NCBI GenBank assembly: GCA_017881445.1
Contig: JADGQX010000024.1
Span: 1-32,112 of the forward strand
Length of the DNA: 32,112 bases
From: Gemmatimonadota bacterium
GTDB lineage: Bacteria > Gemmatimonadota > Gemmatimonadetes > Longimicrobiales > RSA9
Reading direction: 5' to 3'
The stretch's first letter is position 1; each line of letters opens with the position of its first letter. The notes below the pieces were generated by a model. That model searched no databases and had not been told where the DNA came from. It worked only from the letters and a program-made list of their open reading frames with translations. A program made the position numbers and the translations under genes. Positions 9,397 to 17,275 of this stretch are shown here, one piece after another.

Positions 9397-10353
9397 TTGT
9401 CGCGGCGCGGCGACGTCACCCTCGCGGTCACGGTCGGCGACCCTCGGGGCATCGGCCCCGAGGTGGCGCGCAAGGCCGCGATCGCGCTGCGCGACGCCGG
9501 CGACCCCATCCGCCTCGTCTTCGTCGGACCGACCGGCACCGGCGCGGAGTCCGCCGCCGGTCGCTTCGTCGCCACCGGCGAATGGCGGGCGGGGGGATCC
9601 GCGGCCCGGGCCGGCGCATTGGCGGGTGAAGCCATCGAGCGCGCCGCCGCCATGTGCCTGGCGGGGGAAGTGGACGGGCTGGTCACGGCGCCCATCGACA
9701 AGGCGGCGCTGCACGCCGGCGGGCGCGCGTTCCCGGGTCACACGGAGATGCTGGCGCATCTCGCCGGAGCGCAACATGTTGTAATGTTGATGGATGCGGA
9801 GCGGACCGCACTGGGCGGTCCCTTGCGCGTCGTGCTGGCCACGACGCACCTTCCGCTGGCGGGGGTGCCCGCGGCCCTCTCGATCGATCTCATCGTGCAA
9901 CAGAGCCGGATCACCGCCGAGGGTTTGCGCCACGGCTGGGGGATTCCCCGGCCTCGCCTCGCCCTGTGCGCCGTGAACCCGCATGCGTCCGATGGTGGGC
10001 TCTTCGGCGACGACGAGGCCCGCATCCTCGAGCCGGCGCGCGAACGCCTGCTCGCGCAGGGGGTGGACGCGGCGGGACCGATCCCGGCGGACACGGTGTT
10101 CGTCCGGGCGATCCGCGGCGAGTTCGATGCCGTCATCGCGCCCTACCACGACGTGGGTATGGCCGCATTCAAGACCGCGGCGTTCGGCAGCGGCGTCAAC
10201 GTGACGCTGGGGCTGCCGTTCGTGCGCACGTCGCCGGACCACGGGACGGCGCTGGACATTGCGGGGCGGGACATCGCCGACGCGGGCTCGATGATCGAGG
10301 CCGTCCGGCTGGCTGCGCGCCTCGCGGCGGGAAGGAAATCGGCCAGGCCATGA
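9397..10353 (+). CDS. pdxA: 4-hydroxythreonine-4-phosphate dehydrogenase
   Basis: TTG start 9397; VTVGDPRGIGPEVARKAA, VTAPIDKAALHAGG..FPGHTEMLA, NPHASDGGLFGDDE, APYHDVGMAAFKTAAFGSGVNVTLGLPFVRTSPDHGTALDIAG. Confidence 0.96.
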   Translation: MSRRGDVTLAVTVGDPRGIGPEVARKAAIALRDAGDPIRLVFVGPTGTGAESAAGRFVATGEWRAGGSAARAGALAGEAIERAAAMCLAGEVDGLVTAPIDKAALHAGGRAFPGHTEMLAHLAGAQHVVMLMDAERTALGGPLRVVLATTHLPLAGVPAALSIDLIVQQSRITAEGLRHGWGIPRPRLALCAVNPHASDGGLFGDDEARILEPARERLLAQGVDAAGPIPADTVFVRAIRGEFDAVIAPYHDVGMAAFKTAAFGSGVNVTLGLPFVRTSPDHGTALDIAGRDIADAGSMIEAVRLAARLAAGRKSARP

Positions 10354-11027
10354 TCCGTCTCAGCCACGTCTGCATGGAGTACCCGCGCACGGGGCTCGCG
10401 CTGGATGACGTCACCTTCATGCTGAAGAAGGGCGAGTTCTGCTTCCTCACGGGACATAGCGGCGCGGGCAAATCCACGGTCCTGCGGCTGATTCACATGG
10501 CGGAGCGCCCCACCGGGGGCGAGGTCCGGGTCAGTGGCTACTCCTCGACGCGCATACGGGAGAAGGACGTGGCCATGCTCCGCCGCAAGATAGGCTACAT
10601 CTTCCAGGATTTCCGGCTGCTGGCCAACCGCACGGCGGCGGAGAACGTGGCCTTCGCCCTGGAGGTCACGGGTGCTCGCTCCAACGTGATCCGCAGCAAG
10701 GTGGCGCGCCTGCTGGGGCATGTGGGGCTGGCGAGCAAGGCCGAGGCGCTGCCGGGGGAGCTTTCCGGGGGCGAGCAGCAGCGGGTCGCCGTGGCGCGCG
10801 CGCTCGCGCACGAGCCACTCGTGCTGCTGGCGGACGAGCCCACGGGCAACCTGGACGAGCGGGCGAGCTGGGGGATCTTCGAGCTGTTCCGCGGCATCAA
10901 CGCCTCGGGCACCGCCGTGCTGCTGGCGACGCACGACCTGGACCTGGTGCGGAAGAGCCCGGGCGTGCGGCTGCTGGAGCTCGACCACGGGCGCCTGGTC
11001 TACGACTCCGCCGCCGTGGCCGCCTGA
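10350..11027 (+). CDS. ftsE: Cell division ATP-binding protein FtsE
   Basis: ATGA overlap with pdxA. Walker A GHSGAGKSTVLRLI, ABC signature LSGGEQQRVAVARAL, Walker B VLLADEPTGNLD. Confidence 0.95.
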   Translation: MIRLSHVCMEYPRTGLALDDVTFMLKKGEFCFLTGHSGAGKSTVLRLIHMAERPTGGEVRVSGYSSTRIREKDVAMLRRKIGYIFQDFRLLANRTAAENVAFALEVTGARSNVIRSKVARLLGHVGLASKAEALPGELSGGEQQRVAVARALAHEPLVLLADEPTGNLDERASWGIFELFRGINASGTAVLLATHDLDLVRKSPGVRLLELDHGRLVYDSAAVAA

Positions 11028-11028
11028 G

Positions 11029-11886
11029 ATGCCTTACGCACTGCGCGAGGCCCTGGCCGCGTTCCGCCGCTCCCCGGCCCTGACCGGGCTCTCCTGCGCC
11101 ATGATCGCGCTCTCCCTCTTCATCGTGGGGCTGTTCGGCATCGTCGCCTACAACATCCGGCGCACGATCGAGCGGGTGGAGAGCCGCGTCGAGGTGGTGG
11201 CCTACCTGCGCGACGACGCCTCGCCCAACGCGGTCGAGCTGGCACAGCGGGAGATCGCCGCGTTCCCCGAGGTCCAGCGCGTCTACTACGTCTCCCGTGA
11301 CGAGGCCCTCGAGCTCGCCCGCCGGGACCTGGTGGAGTTCCGGGCCGTCTTCGACGACCTGGACGTCAATCCGCTCCCGGCCTCCTTCGAGGTCCGGCTC
11401 CGGCCCGGCCAACGCGGCGCCGACGCCGTCAAGGCGGTGGCGCGCAGGATCGGATCCTACCCCTTCGTCGAGGATGTACGCTTCGGCTCCGAGTGGCTGG
11501 ACAAGGTGTTCCTGCTGCGCCGCGTGGCAGGGGCCGCTACGCTGCTCCTGGGCGGGGCTTTCGCGGTGGTGGCGGCGCTCATCATCGCCACGGCCGTGCG
11601 CATGGCCGTCTTCGCCCGCAAGGACGAGATCGCCGTCATGCGCCTGGTAGGCGCCACGGAGTCGTTCGTCCGCCGCCCCTTCCTCCTGGAGGGGCTGTTC
11701 ACGGGCCTGGCTGGCTCCATTCTGGCGCTGGTCGCCACCTACGGGCTCTTCCGGGTGCTTTCCGGCGCCGTGGTGCAGCTCGAGTGGATACCCGCCACCT
11801 GGCTCGCGCTCGGGCTCGCCGTGGGGGCGTTCCTCGGCTTCGCCGCCAGCGCGCTCGCGGTGCGCCGCCACCTGCGGGAGATCTGA
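11029..11886 (+). CDS. ftsX: Cell division protein FtsX (permease-like)
   Basis: N-terminal TM, extracytoplasmic domain (VEVVAYLRDDASPNAVELAQREIAAFPEVQRVYYVSRDEAL) and a C-terminal FtsX fold with AVRMAVFARKDEIAVMRLVGATESFVRRPFLLEGL; directly after ftsE. Confidence 0.95.
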   Translation: MPYALREALAAFRRSPALTGLSCAMIALSLFIVGLFGIVAYNIRRTIERVESRVEVVAYLRDDASPNAVELAQREIAAFPEVQRVYYVSRDEALELARRDLVEFRAVFDDLDVNPLPASFEVRLRPGQRGADAVKAVARRIGSYPFVEDVRFGSEWLDKVFLLRRVAGAATLLLGGAFAVVAALIIATAVRMAVFARKDEIAVMRLVGATESFVRRPFLLEGLFTGLAGSILALVATYGLFRVLSGAVVQLEWIPATWLALGLAVGAFLGFAASALAVRRHLREI

Positions 11887-13142
11887 TGCCGCGCATGGCG
11901 CGCACCCTGGCCGCCGCGGCGCTGCTCCTGCTCGCGGCCGGCGGCGTCGCCGGGCAGCAGCCCCAGCAGCCGCCCCCGGCGGCGACCCCGGAAAGCCTCC
12001 GCCGCGAGCTGCGGGAGAGCCAGTCCCGCCTCGAGCAGATCCGGCAGGAGCGCGCCGAGCTGCAGCGGCAGATGGAGCTGCTCCGCTCCCGGGTCCACGA
12101 CGCCACGGGCGAGCTGAGCAATATCCAACGCCAGGTGAACGTCTCCGCCAGCGCGCTCAAGGAGTTGGATTTCCAGTCCCGGGCGCTGAACGCCAACGTG
12201 GCGGCGACGACTCGCCAGCTCCTGCTCACGCGTGACCGGCTGCAGGAGCGCGGTGCGGTGCTGCACCAGCGGCTGCGCTCGATCTACAAGCGGGGCGCGC
12301 TCAACCCGGTGCGGGTGATGCTCTCGGCCGAGAGCTTCAGCGACCTGCTGAACCGCTACAAGTACCTGCATCTGATCACGGTGTACGACCGGCTGCTGGT
12401 AGACGAGGTCCGGAACCTGGAGGGCGACCTCGTCGCCCAGGACCAGGAGCTCGCCAGCAGCCTGGACCAGCTCGACCGCCTGCGGCAGCAGAAGCTGGAG
12501 GAGTTCGCGCAGCTGCAGGTCCTGCAACAGCAGCAGCAGCGGACGGTGACGCAGTTCCGGGGACGCGTGCGCGTGGCCGAGGGGCGGATGGCGCAGCTCG
12601 CCCGCGACGAGGCGCGCCTCACCGGCGCCCTCGCCGATCTCGAGCGCCGCCGTCGCGAGGACGAGCGCCGCCGCGCCGTGGCCGGCGCGCCGGCCTCCCT
12701 GGACAAGGGACTGTCCACCCGCGCGCTCGGGTCCCTGAGCTGGCCCGTGGACGGCGATGTGATCTACCGCTTCGGCGCGGACCGGAAGCCCAATGGCGTG
12801 GTGCTGCGAAACAACGGCATCGGCATCGCCGCACGGGCGGGCACCAGCGTGCGCGCGGTGGAAAGCGGCACGATCGTCATGGCGCGGCCGTTCGAGGGCT
12901 ACGGCCCCACGGTCATGGTCAGCCACGGTGGCGGTTACTACACGCTCTACCTCTACCTCGGCTCGGTGGCCGTGCGGCAGGGCCAGCGCGTGCTGGCCGG
13001 GCAGGTCGTGGGCACGGTGGGCGGCGACCGCACGCCCGAGGGCGCCCACATCGAGTTCCAGGTGAGGGCCCCGCTGCGCGGCGGCCAGGTGCCGGAGCCG
13101 ATGGATCCCCTCGACTGGCTGCGCAGCCGGGGCACTCGGTGA
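11886..13142 (+). CDS. EnvC-like coiled-coil protein with degenerate M23/LytM domain
   Basis: TGATG overlap with ftsX; signal peptide, long coiled coil, C-terminal LytM fold (NNGIGIAARAGTSVRAVESGTIVMARPFEGYGPTVMVSHGGGYYTLYLYLGSVAVRQGQRVLAGQVVGTVGGDRTPEGAHIEFQVR). Confidence 0.92.
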   Translation: MPRMARTLAAAALLLLAAGGVAGQQPQQPPPAATPESLRRELRESQSRLEQIRQERAELQRQMELLRSRVHDATGELSNIQRQVNVSASALKELDFQSRALNANVAATTRQLLLTRDRLQERGAVLHQRLRSIYKRGALNPVRVMLSAESFSDLLNRYKYLHLITVYDRLLVDEVRNLEGDLVAQDQELASSLDQLDRLRQQKLEEFAQLQVLQQQQQRTVTQFRGRVRVAEGRMAQLARDEARLTGALADLERRRREDERRRAVAGAPASLDKGLSTRALGSLSWPVDGDVIYRFGADRKPNGVVLRNNGIGIAARAGTSVRAVESGTIVMARPFEGYGPTVMVSHGGGYYTLYLYLGSVAVRQGQRVLAGQVVGTVGGDRTPEGAHIEFQVRAPLRGGQVPEPMDPLDWLRSRGTR

Positions 13143-14284
13143 GCGGGCTCGCGCCGCTGCGCGGCCACGAGGACGTGCGCAGCGCCCTCGCCCGCGCGGT
13201 CAGGGCCGGGGAGCTGCCGGGATCGCTCCTGCTGCACGGCCCCCCGGGCGTGGGCAAGCAGCGGCTCGCGCTCTGGCTGGGCCAGCTCCTGCTCTGCGAG
13301 AGGCCGGGGGTGGAGCCTTGCGGCGAGTGCCGCTCCTGCCGCCTCTCGCTCCATCTCCAGCACCCGGACCTGCACTGGTTCTTCCCCATCGAGCGGCCCA
13401 AGGGTGGCGGCTCCCCGGAGAAGCTCGCCGAGGGCATGGAAGAGGAGCGCGCCCGACAGCTGGCGCAGATCCGGGAGCAGCCGCTGCGCACGCTGGTCTC
13501 CGACAAGCCCATCGGCTTCTTCATCCAGCAGATGCAGACGCTGCGGCGCGTCACCGCCAGCCGCCCGGCCATGGGCAGTCGCAAGGTCTTCGTCATCGGC
13601 GACGCCGAGCTGCTCGTGCCGCAGGAGTCCAGCCCGGACGCGGCCAACGTGCTGCTCAAGCTGCTGGAGGAGCCCCCCGCCGACACCACGGTGCTGCTCA
13701 CGGCCAGCGATCCCGACGAGCTCCTCCCCACGATCCGCTCGCGCCTGCTGCCCATCCGCGTGCGGGCGCTCCCGGCGGACGATGTCGCCCGCTTCCTCGT
13801 CGAGCAGCGCGGCATTTCCGCCGACGCGGCCAACCGCGTGGCTCGCCTTGCCCAGGGCTCCATCGGCCACGCCCTCGGGTTCCTCCCCGACGGGGGCGAG
13901 CCCGGACCCCTCGAGAAGCGCCGCGCCGACGCCCGCCTACTGCTGGATGCCGCCGCCTCCCCCCGTGCGGAGGCGCGCTTCGCCGCCGCACTTCGCGTCG
14001 GGCCGGCCGGTGCCCGCGGCGTCTTCAGTGACGTGCTCGAGCTGCTCGCGGTCTGGGTGCGCGACCTCGCAGCCGTGGCGGCCGGCGCCGCCGAGACCGT
14101 GGTCAACGTCGATGCGCTGCCGGAGCTCGAGGCGCTGGCCGCTCGCCTTCCCGACGCCAGCGCGGCGGCGCCGCGCATGGTGCGGCTCGTGGAGGAGGCG
14201 CGCACCCTCGCCCACGGCAACGTGAACCCCCAGCTGACCCTGGCCAACCTGCTGCGCGGCCTGTCCGAAGCTCTTTCCTCGTAG
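13139..14284 (+). CDS. holB: DNA polymerase III subunit delta'
   Basis: GTG start overlapping the previous stop (GTGA); [37 protein letters not shown] zinc motif, [54 protein letters not shown]. Confidence 0.92.
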   Translation: MSGLAPLRGHEDVRSALARAVRAGELPGSLLLHGPPGVGKQRLALWLGQLLLCERPGVEPCGECRSCRLSLHLQHPDLHWFFPIERPKGGGSPEKLAEGMEEERARQLAQIREQPLRTLVSDKPIGFFIQQMQTLRRVTASRPAMGSRKVFVIGDAELLVPQESSPDAANVLLKLLEEPPADTTVLLTASDPDELLPTIRSRLLPIRVRALPADDVARFLVEQRGISADAANRVARLAQGSIGHALGFLPDGGEPGPLEKRRADARLLLDAAASPRAEARFAAALRVGPAGARGVFSDVLELLAVWVRDLAAVAAGAAETVVNVDALPELEALAARLPDASAAAPRMVRLVEEARTLAHGNVNPQLTLANLLRGLSEALSS

Positions 14285-14349
14285 GGAGTTGCGCCCCATC
14301 GTACATCTGTCAAGCTACCGCGCCGCCGACGCTGCCTTTATCTTGCGCG

Positions 14350-14859
14350 ATGCTTCCGCACCAGGATGAGGCAGGCCGGCCCCGCATGGTGGACGTGGGC
14401 GCCAAGCTCGAGACCGAGCGCGTGGCGGTGGCCGAGGGCGTCCTGGTCATGGCCGCCGCGACGCTGGCGGCGATGCGGGCGGGAAAGACCCCGAAAGGGG
14501 ATCCGCTGGTCGTGGCGCAGGTGGCGGGGATCCAGGCCGCCAAGCGCACCAGCGAGCTGATCCCGCTCTGCCACCCGCTGGCGCTCACCTCCGTGGATGT
14601 GGTCCTGGAGGCCGAGGACGCGCTGCCGGGCGTCCGGGCGACGGCGACGGCGCGGGTACGGGGGCGGACGGGGGTGGAGATGGAAGCGCTCACGGCGGTG
14701 AGCGTGGCCCTGCTGACCGCCTACGACATGCTCAAGGGCATTGACCGGGGGATGGAGATCCGGGGCGTACGACTGATGCGTAAGGCGGGCGGGCGGAGCG
14801 GCGAGTGGGTCGCGGGCTCCGGCTCGGACGCGAGGGAAGCGGCGCAGCGAGAGGAGTGA
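14350..14859 (+). CDS. moaC: Cyclic pyranopterin monophosphate synthase
   Basis: [25 protein letters not shown]...[28 protein letters not shown]...[35 protein letters not shown]. Confidence 0.97.
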   Translation: MLPHQDEAGRPRMVDVGAKLETERVAVAEGVLVMAAATLAAMRAGKTPKGDPLVVAQVAGIQAAKRTSELIPLCHPLALTSVDVVLEAEDALPGVRATATARVRGRTGVEMEALTAVSVALLTAYDMLKGIDRGMEIRGVRLMRKAGGRSGEWVAGSGSDAREAAQREE

Positions 14860-14862
14860 AGG

Positions 14863-15621
14863 ATGTCACTCTGGAAGCGGGGCTACGCCAAGGGGCGGGC
14901 CAGCCGGCCCATGCAGCCGACGGAGGTGCCGTCGGTGCTCTGGCAGTGGGAGTACGGCTGGATGAGCCCGGGCCGGCGCGCGCTGCTGGCGATCTGGCGC
15001 ATCGCCAGCAAGCCGCTGCCGGGCGTGCTGGTGGCCGTGGGCGCGTTCAGCGTGGGCATGCTGCTGGGCGCAGGCCCGGATTCCACGGCCGTGAGCTGGC
15101 AGCTGCGTCATCAGCTGGGCACGGCCGAGCGTCGGCTGGAGGCGCGGGAAGGCGAGCTGGAGCTGGTGCGGCTGCAGCTTGCCCACATGAACGTCGTCAT
15201 GGCCAACTCGGCGCGGTATCGCATCCCCGCGGACCTGTCGGGCCAGATCTACGATGTGGCGCTCTCCGAGGGGATCGACCCGGACGTCGCCTTCCACCTG
15301 GTGGCCGTGGAGAGCGAGTTCACCGGCTCCGCCGTCAGCCCCAAGGGGGCCATCGGCCTCACCCAGGTCATGCCGAGCACCGCCCGCGAGATGAACCCGC
15401 GCCTCACCCGCGATGACCTGTTCCACCGGGAAACCAATCTGCGGCTCGGTTTCTCCTACCTGCGCGACCTGATCCGCACCTACGATGGCAACCTGCGGCT
15501 GGCGCTGCTGGCATACAACCGCGGCCCCGCCGTGGTGGACGCCCTCCGCAAGCGGGGACGCAACCCCGACAACGGCTATGCCGGTGCCGTCCTGAGCGAC
15601 GGCGTCGAGCGCGACCGCTGA
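14863..15621 (+). CDS. Membrane-anchored lytic transglycosylase (SLT domain)
   Basis: SD gaggagtgaagg before ATG 14863; N-terminal TM; SLT motifs VAVESEFTGSAVSPKGAIGLTQVMPSTAREMNPRLTRDDLFHRETNLRLGFSYLRDLI..RLALLAYNRGP. Confidence 0.92.
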   Translation: MSLWKRGYAKGRASRPMQPTEVPSVLWQWEYGWMSPGRRALLAIWRIASKPLPGVLVAVGAFSVGMLLGAGPDSTAVSWQLRHQLGTAERRLEAREGELELVRLQLAHMNVVMANSARYRIPADLSGQIYDVALSEGIDPDVAFHLVAVESEFTGSAVSPKGAIGLTQVMPSTAREMNPRLTRDDLFHRETNLRLGFSYLRDLIRTYDGNLRLALLAYNRGPAVVDALRKRGRNPDNGYAGAVLSDGVERDR

Positions 15622-15634
15622 CCCGGCCGCCGCC

Positions 15635-15657
15635 GCGGGCGGTCGTGTGTCGCCCGC
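15635..15657. terminator. Hairpin between convergent genes (possible bidirectional terminator)
   Basis: GCGGGCG-gtcgtgtgt-CGCCCGC between the stops at 15621 (+) and 15668 (-); no T-tract. Confidence 0.45.
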
Positions 15658-15667
15658 CGGCGCCGCT

Positions 15668-15952
15668 TCAGCCGTACTGGATGCCCCCGTCGTCGGGGGA
15701 CTCGGGGTCCACGGTCTCCAGCTCCTCTTCCGTCACCCCCACGACCTCGCCGTCCGCGAACTCCACCAGGTACCCCGAGCGGGCATCCGCGCTGTTCTCG
15801 GGCCCCCAACCGCCGACGACCTCACCGACCTGCCCCGCGTAGCGCCGGGACTGCTCGTACTGCGGGTTGGTGACTCTGACCCAGTGCATGAACTCGCTCC
15901 TGCTGGCGCTGCTGCCTTGCGGTCCAGCACGCCAGTGCAGGAGCCAGGCCAT
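15668..15952 (-). CDS. Small acidic conserved-looking protein of unknown function (possible SH3/KOW-like beta fold)
   Basis: 94 aa; HWVRVTNPQYEQSRRYAGQVGEVVGGWGPENSADARSGYLVEFADGEVVGVTEEELETVDPES; 12 nt downstream of a transglycosylase gene on the same strand. An internal Met may be the true start. Confidence 0.65.
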   Translation of the reverse strand: MAWLLHWRAGPQGSSASRSEFMHWVRVTNPQYEQSRRYAGQVGEVVGGWGPENSADARSGYLVEFADGEVVGVTEEELETVDPESPDDGGIQYG

Positions 15953-15964
15953 TCCGTGCCGCGA

Positions 15965-17092
15965 CTACCGGTCGTGCGAGCGCGAGCCGGCGGATGCGCT
16001 CGCCGCGAGGCGCGAATGTTCGCTCTTCGCGGCGCGCTTGGCGCTGCCGTGCCGTCGGCTCGCCTTCGCCAGCCGGTGCCGGTCCGCCGCCCGCTCGCGC
16101 GCCGAGGCCCCGGCCACCACGTCCGCCTGCTTCTGCAGCGCGAACAGGTGCGGGAAGTTCGCCACGAACGCCCGCGTCAGGCCCTGCGGGATCCGGACCG
16201 CCCACGCGCTCGCCTTCACCGGCGGCGTCACGTTCTTCAGGTAGTGCGGGTTGAGCTGGTCGACCACCGTGGAGTCGGCCCCCGTGGCCTGCGAGATCGT
16301 CGCGAGCCGCGTACCACCCGGCACCTGCACCGTATCGAAGCTCAGCGGCTCGTGGTAGCTGAGGTCGTTGAAGCCGTACTTTTCAGGATTCTTCGCGATC
16401 TCACCCGCCGCCAGGATGAGCGGCACGTAGTCCTGCGTCTCCTTCGGCAGGTGGGGCGCGATCGCCCAGTACGTCTCGTCGTCACCCTGCGAGCGCCCCG
16501 TCTCCTGCCGCAGCACCCGCGCGACCCGGCCCGGGCCGCAGTTGTACGCCGCCGCCGCCAGCCACCAGCTGCCGAACTGCCGATGCAGGTCCCGCAGGAA
16601 GTCCAGCGCCGCATCCGTCGCCGCCACCGGGTCACGCCGCTGGTCCACGTACGGCGTCACCTTCAGGCCCAGCTCCTTGCCCGTCGACTCCATGAACTGC
16701 CACAGCCCCACGGCCCGCGTGCGCGAGAGCGCGTCCGGCGAAAAGCCGCTCTCGATGAACGCCAGGTACACCAGGTCCTCGGGCATCCCCCGGGCACGCA
16801 GCTCCCGCCGGATCATGGGCACATACCGCCCGGACTGCTCCAGCCAGAGCCGCATCTTCCCGCGCCTCGCGCCGCTCAGCAGATCCTCGAAGTAGGCGAC
16901 ACGGTCCGTCCGCTTCAACGGCAGGTCCCAGCTCGCGCCGACCCCCGAGGCCTCGACCGCTGCCGCGCTCGTTGCCCCGGGGGGCGTCGCCTCGTGCGAC
17001 GGCCGCCCGATCGCATAGGCCGTCAGCAGCGCGGAGCCCGCCAGCACGCTCCCCAACAACAGCGTCCGGAGCTCTTTCGTTGCGCCCTTCAT
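15965..17092 (-). CDS. MltD-like lytic transglycosylase (SLT plus one LysM-like segment)
   Basis: SD gtggaggtggg before the ATG; DLVYLAFIESGFSPDALSRTRAVGLWQFMESTGKELGLKVTPYVDQRRDPVAATDAALDFLRDLHRQFGSWWLAAAAYNCGPGRV. Confidence 0.93.
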   Translation of the reverse strand: MKGATKELRTLLLGSVLAGSALLTAYAIGRPSHEATPPGATSAAAVEASGVGASWDLPLKRTDRVAYFEDLLSGARRGKMRLWLEQSGRYVPMIRRELRARGMPEDLVYLAFIESGFSPDALSRTRAVGLWQFMESTGKELGLKVTPYVDQRRDPVAATDAALDFLRDLHRQFGSWWLAAAAYNCGPGRVARVLRQETGRSQGDDETYWAIAPHLPKETQDYVPLILAAGEIAKNPEKYGFNDLSYHEPLSFDTVQVPGGTRLATISQATGADSTVVDQLNPHYLKNVTPPVKASAWAVRIPQGLTRAFVANFPHLFALQKQADVVAGASARERAADRHRLAKASRRHGSAKRAAKSEHSRLAASASAGSRSHDR

Positions 17093-17157
17093 CCCACCTC
17101 CACGAGTGAGCTACCCGCCGTACGACCCGCGCATTCGAGCGCGCGCAGGCGCGTGCC

Positions 17158-17180
17158 GACGCATCCCACCGGAATGCGTC
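17158..17180 (-). other. Hairpin in the 5' leader of the transglycosylase gene
   Basis: GACGCAT-N9-ATGCGTC inverted repeat between the predicted promoter and the start codon. Confidence 0.4.
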
Positions 17181-17219
17181 CCGCCGGTCCAGCCCGTATT
17201 GTGTCAGGAGTCTAAGAGG

Positions 17220-17248
17220 AAGATAACGGAAAGCGGCTCGCCGGTCAA
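17220..17248 (-). promoter_or_regulatory. Sigma-70-type promoter for the 15965..17092 gene
   Basis: Minus strand TTGACC-N17-TATCTT (-35 at 17243-17248, -10 at 17220-17225). Confidence 0.65.
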
Positions 17249-17275
17249 CCCGGGAACCTGTTGTAATGGCTAGAT

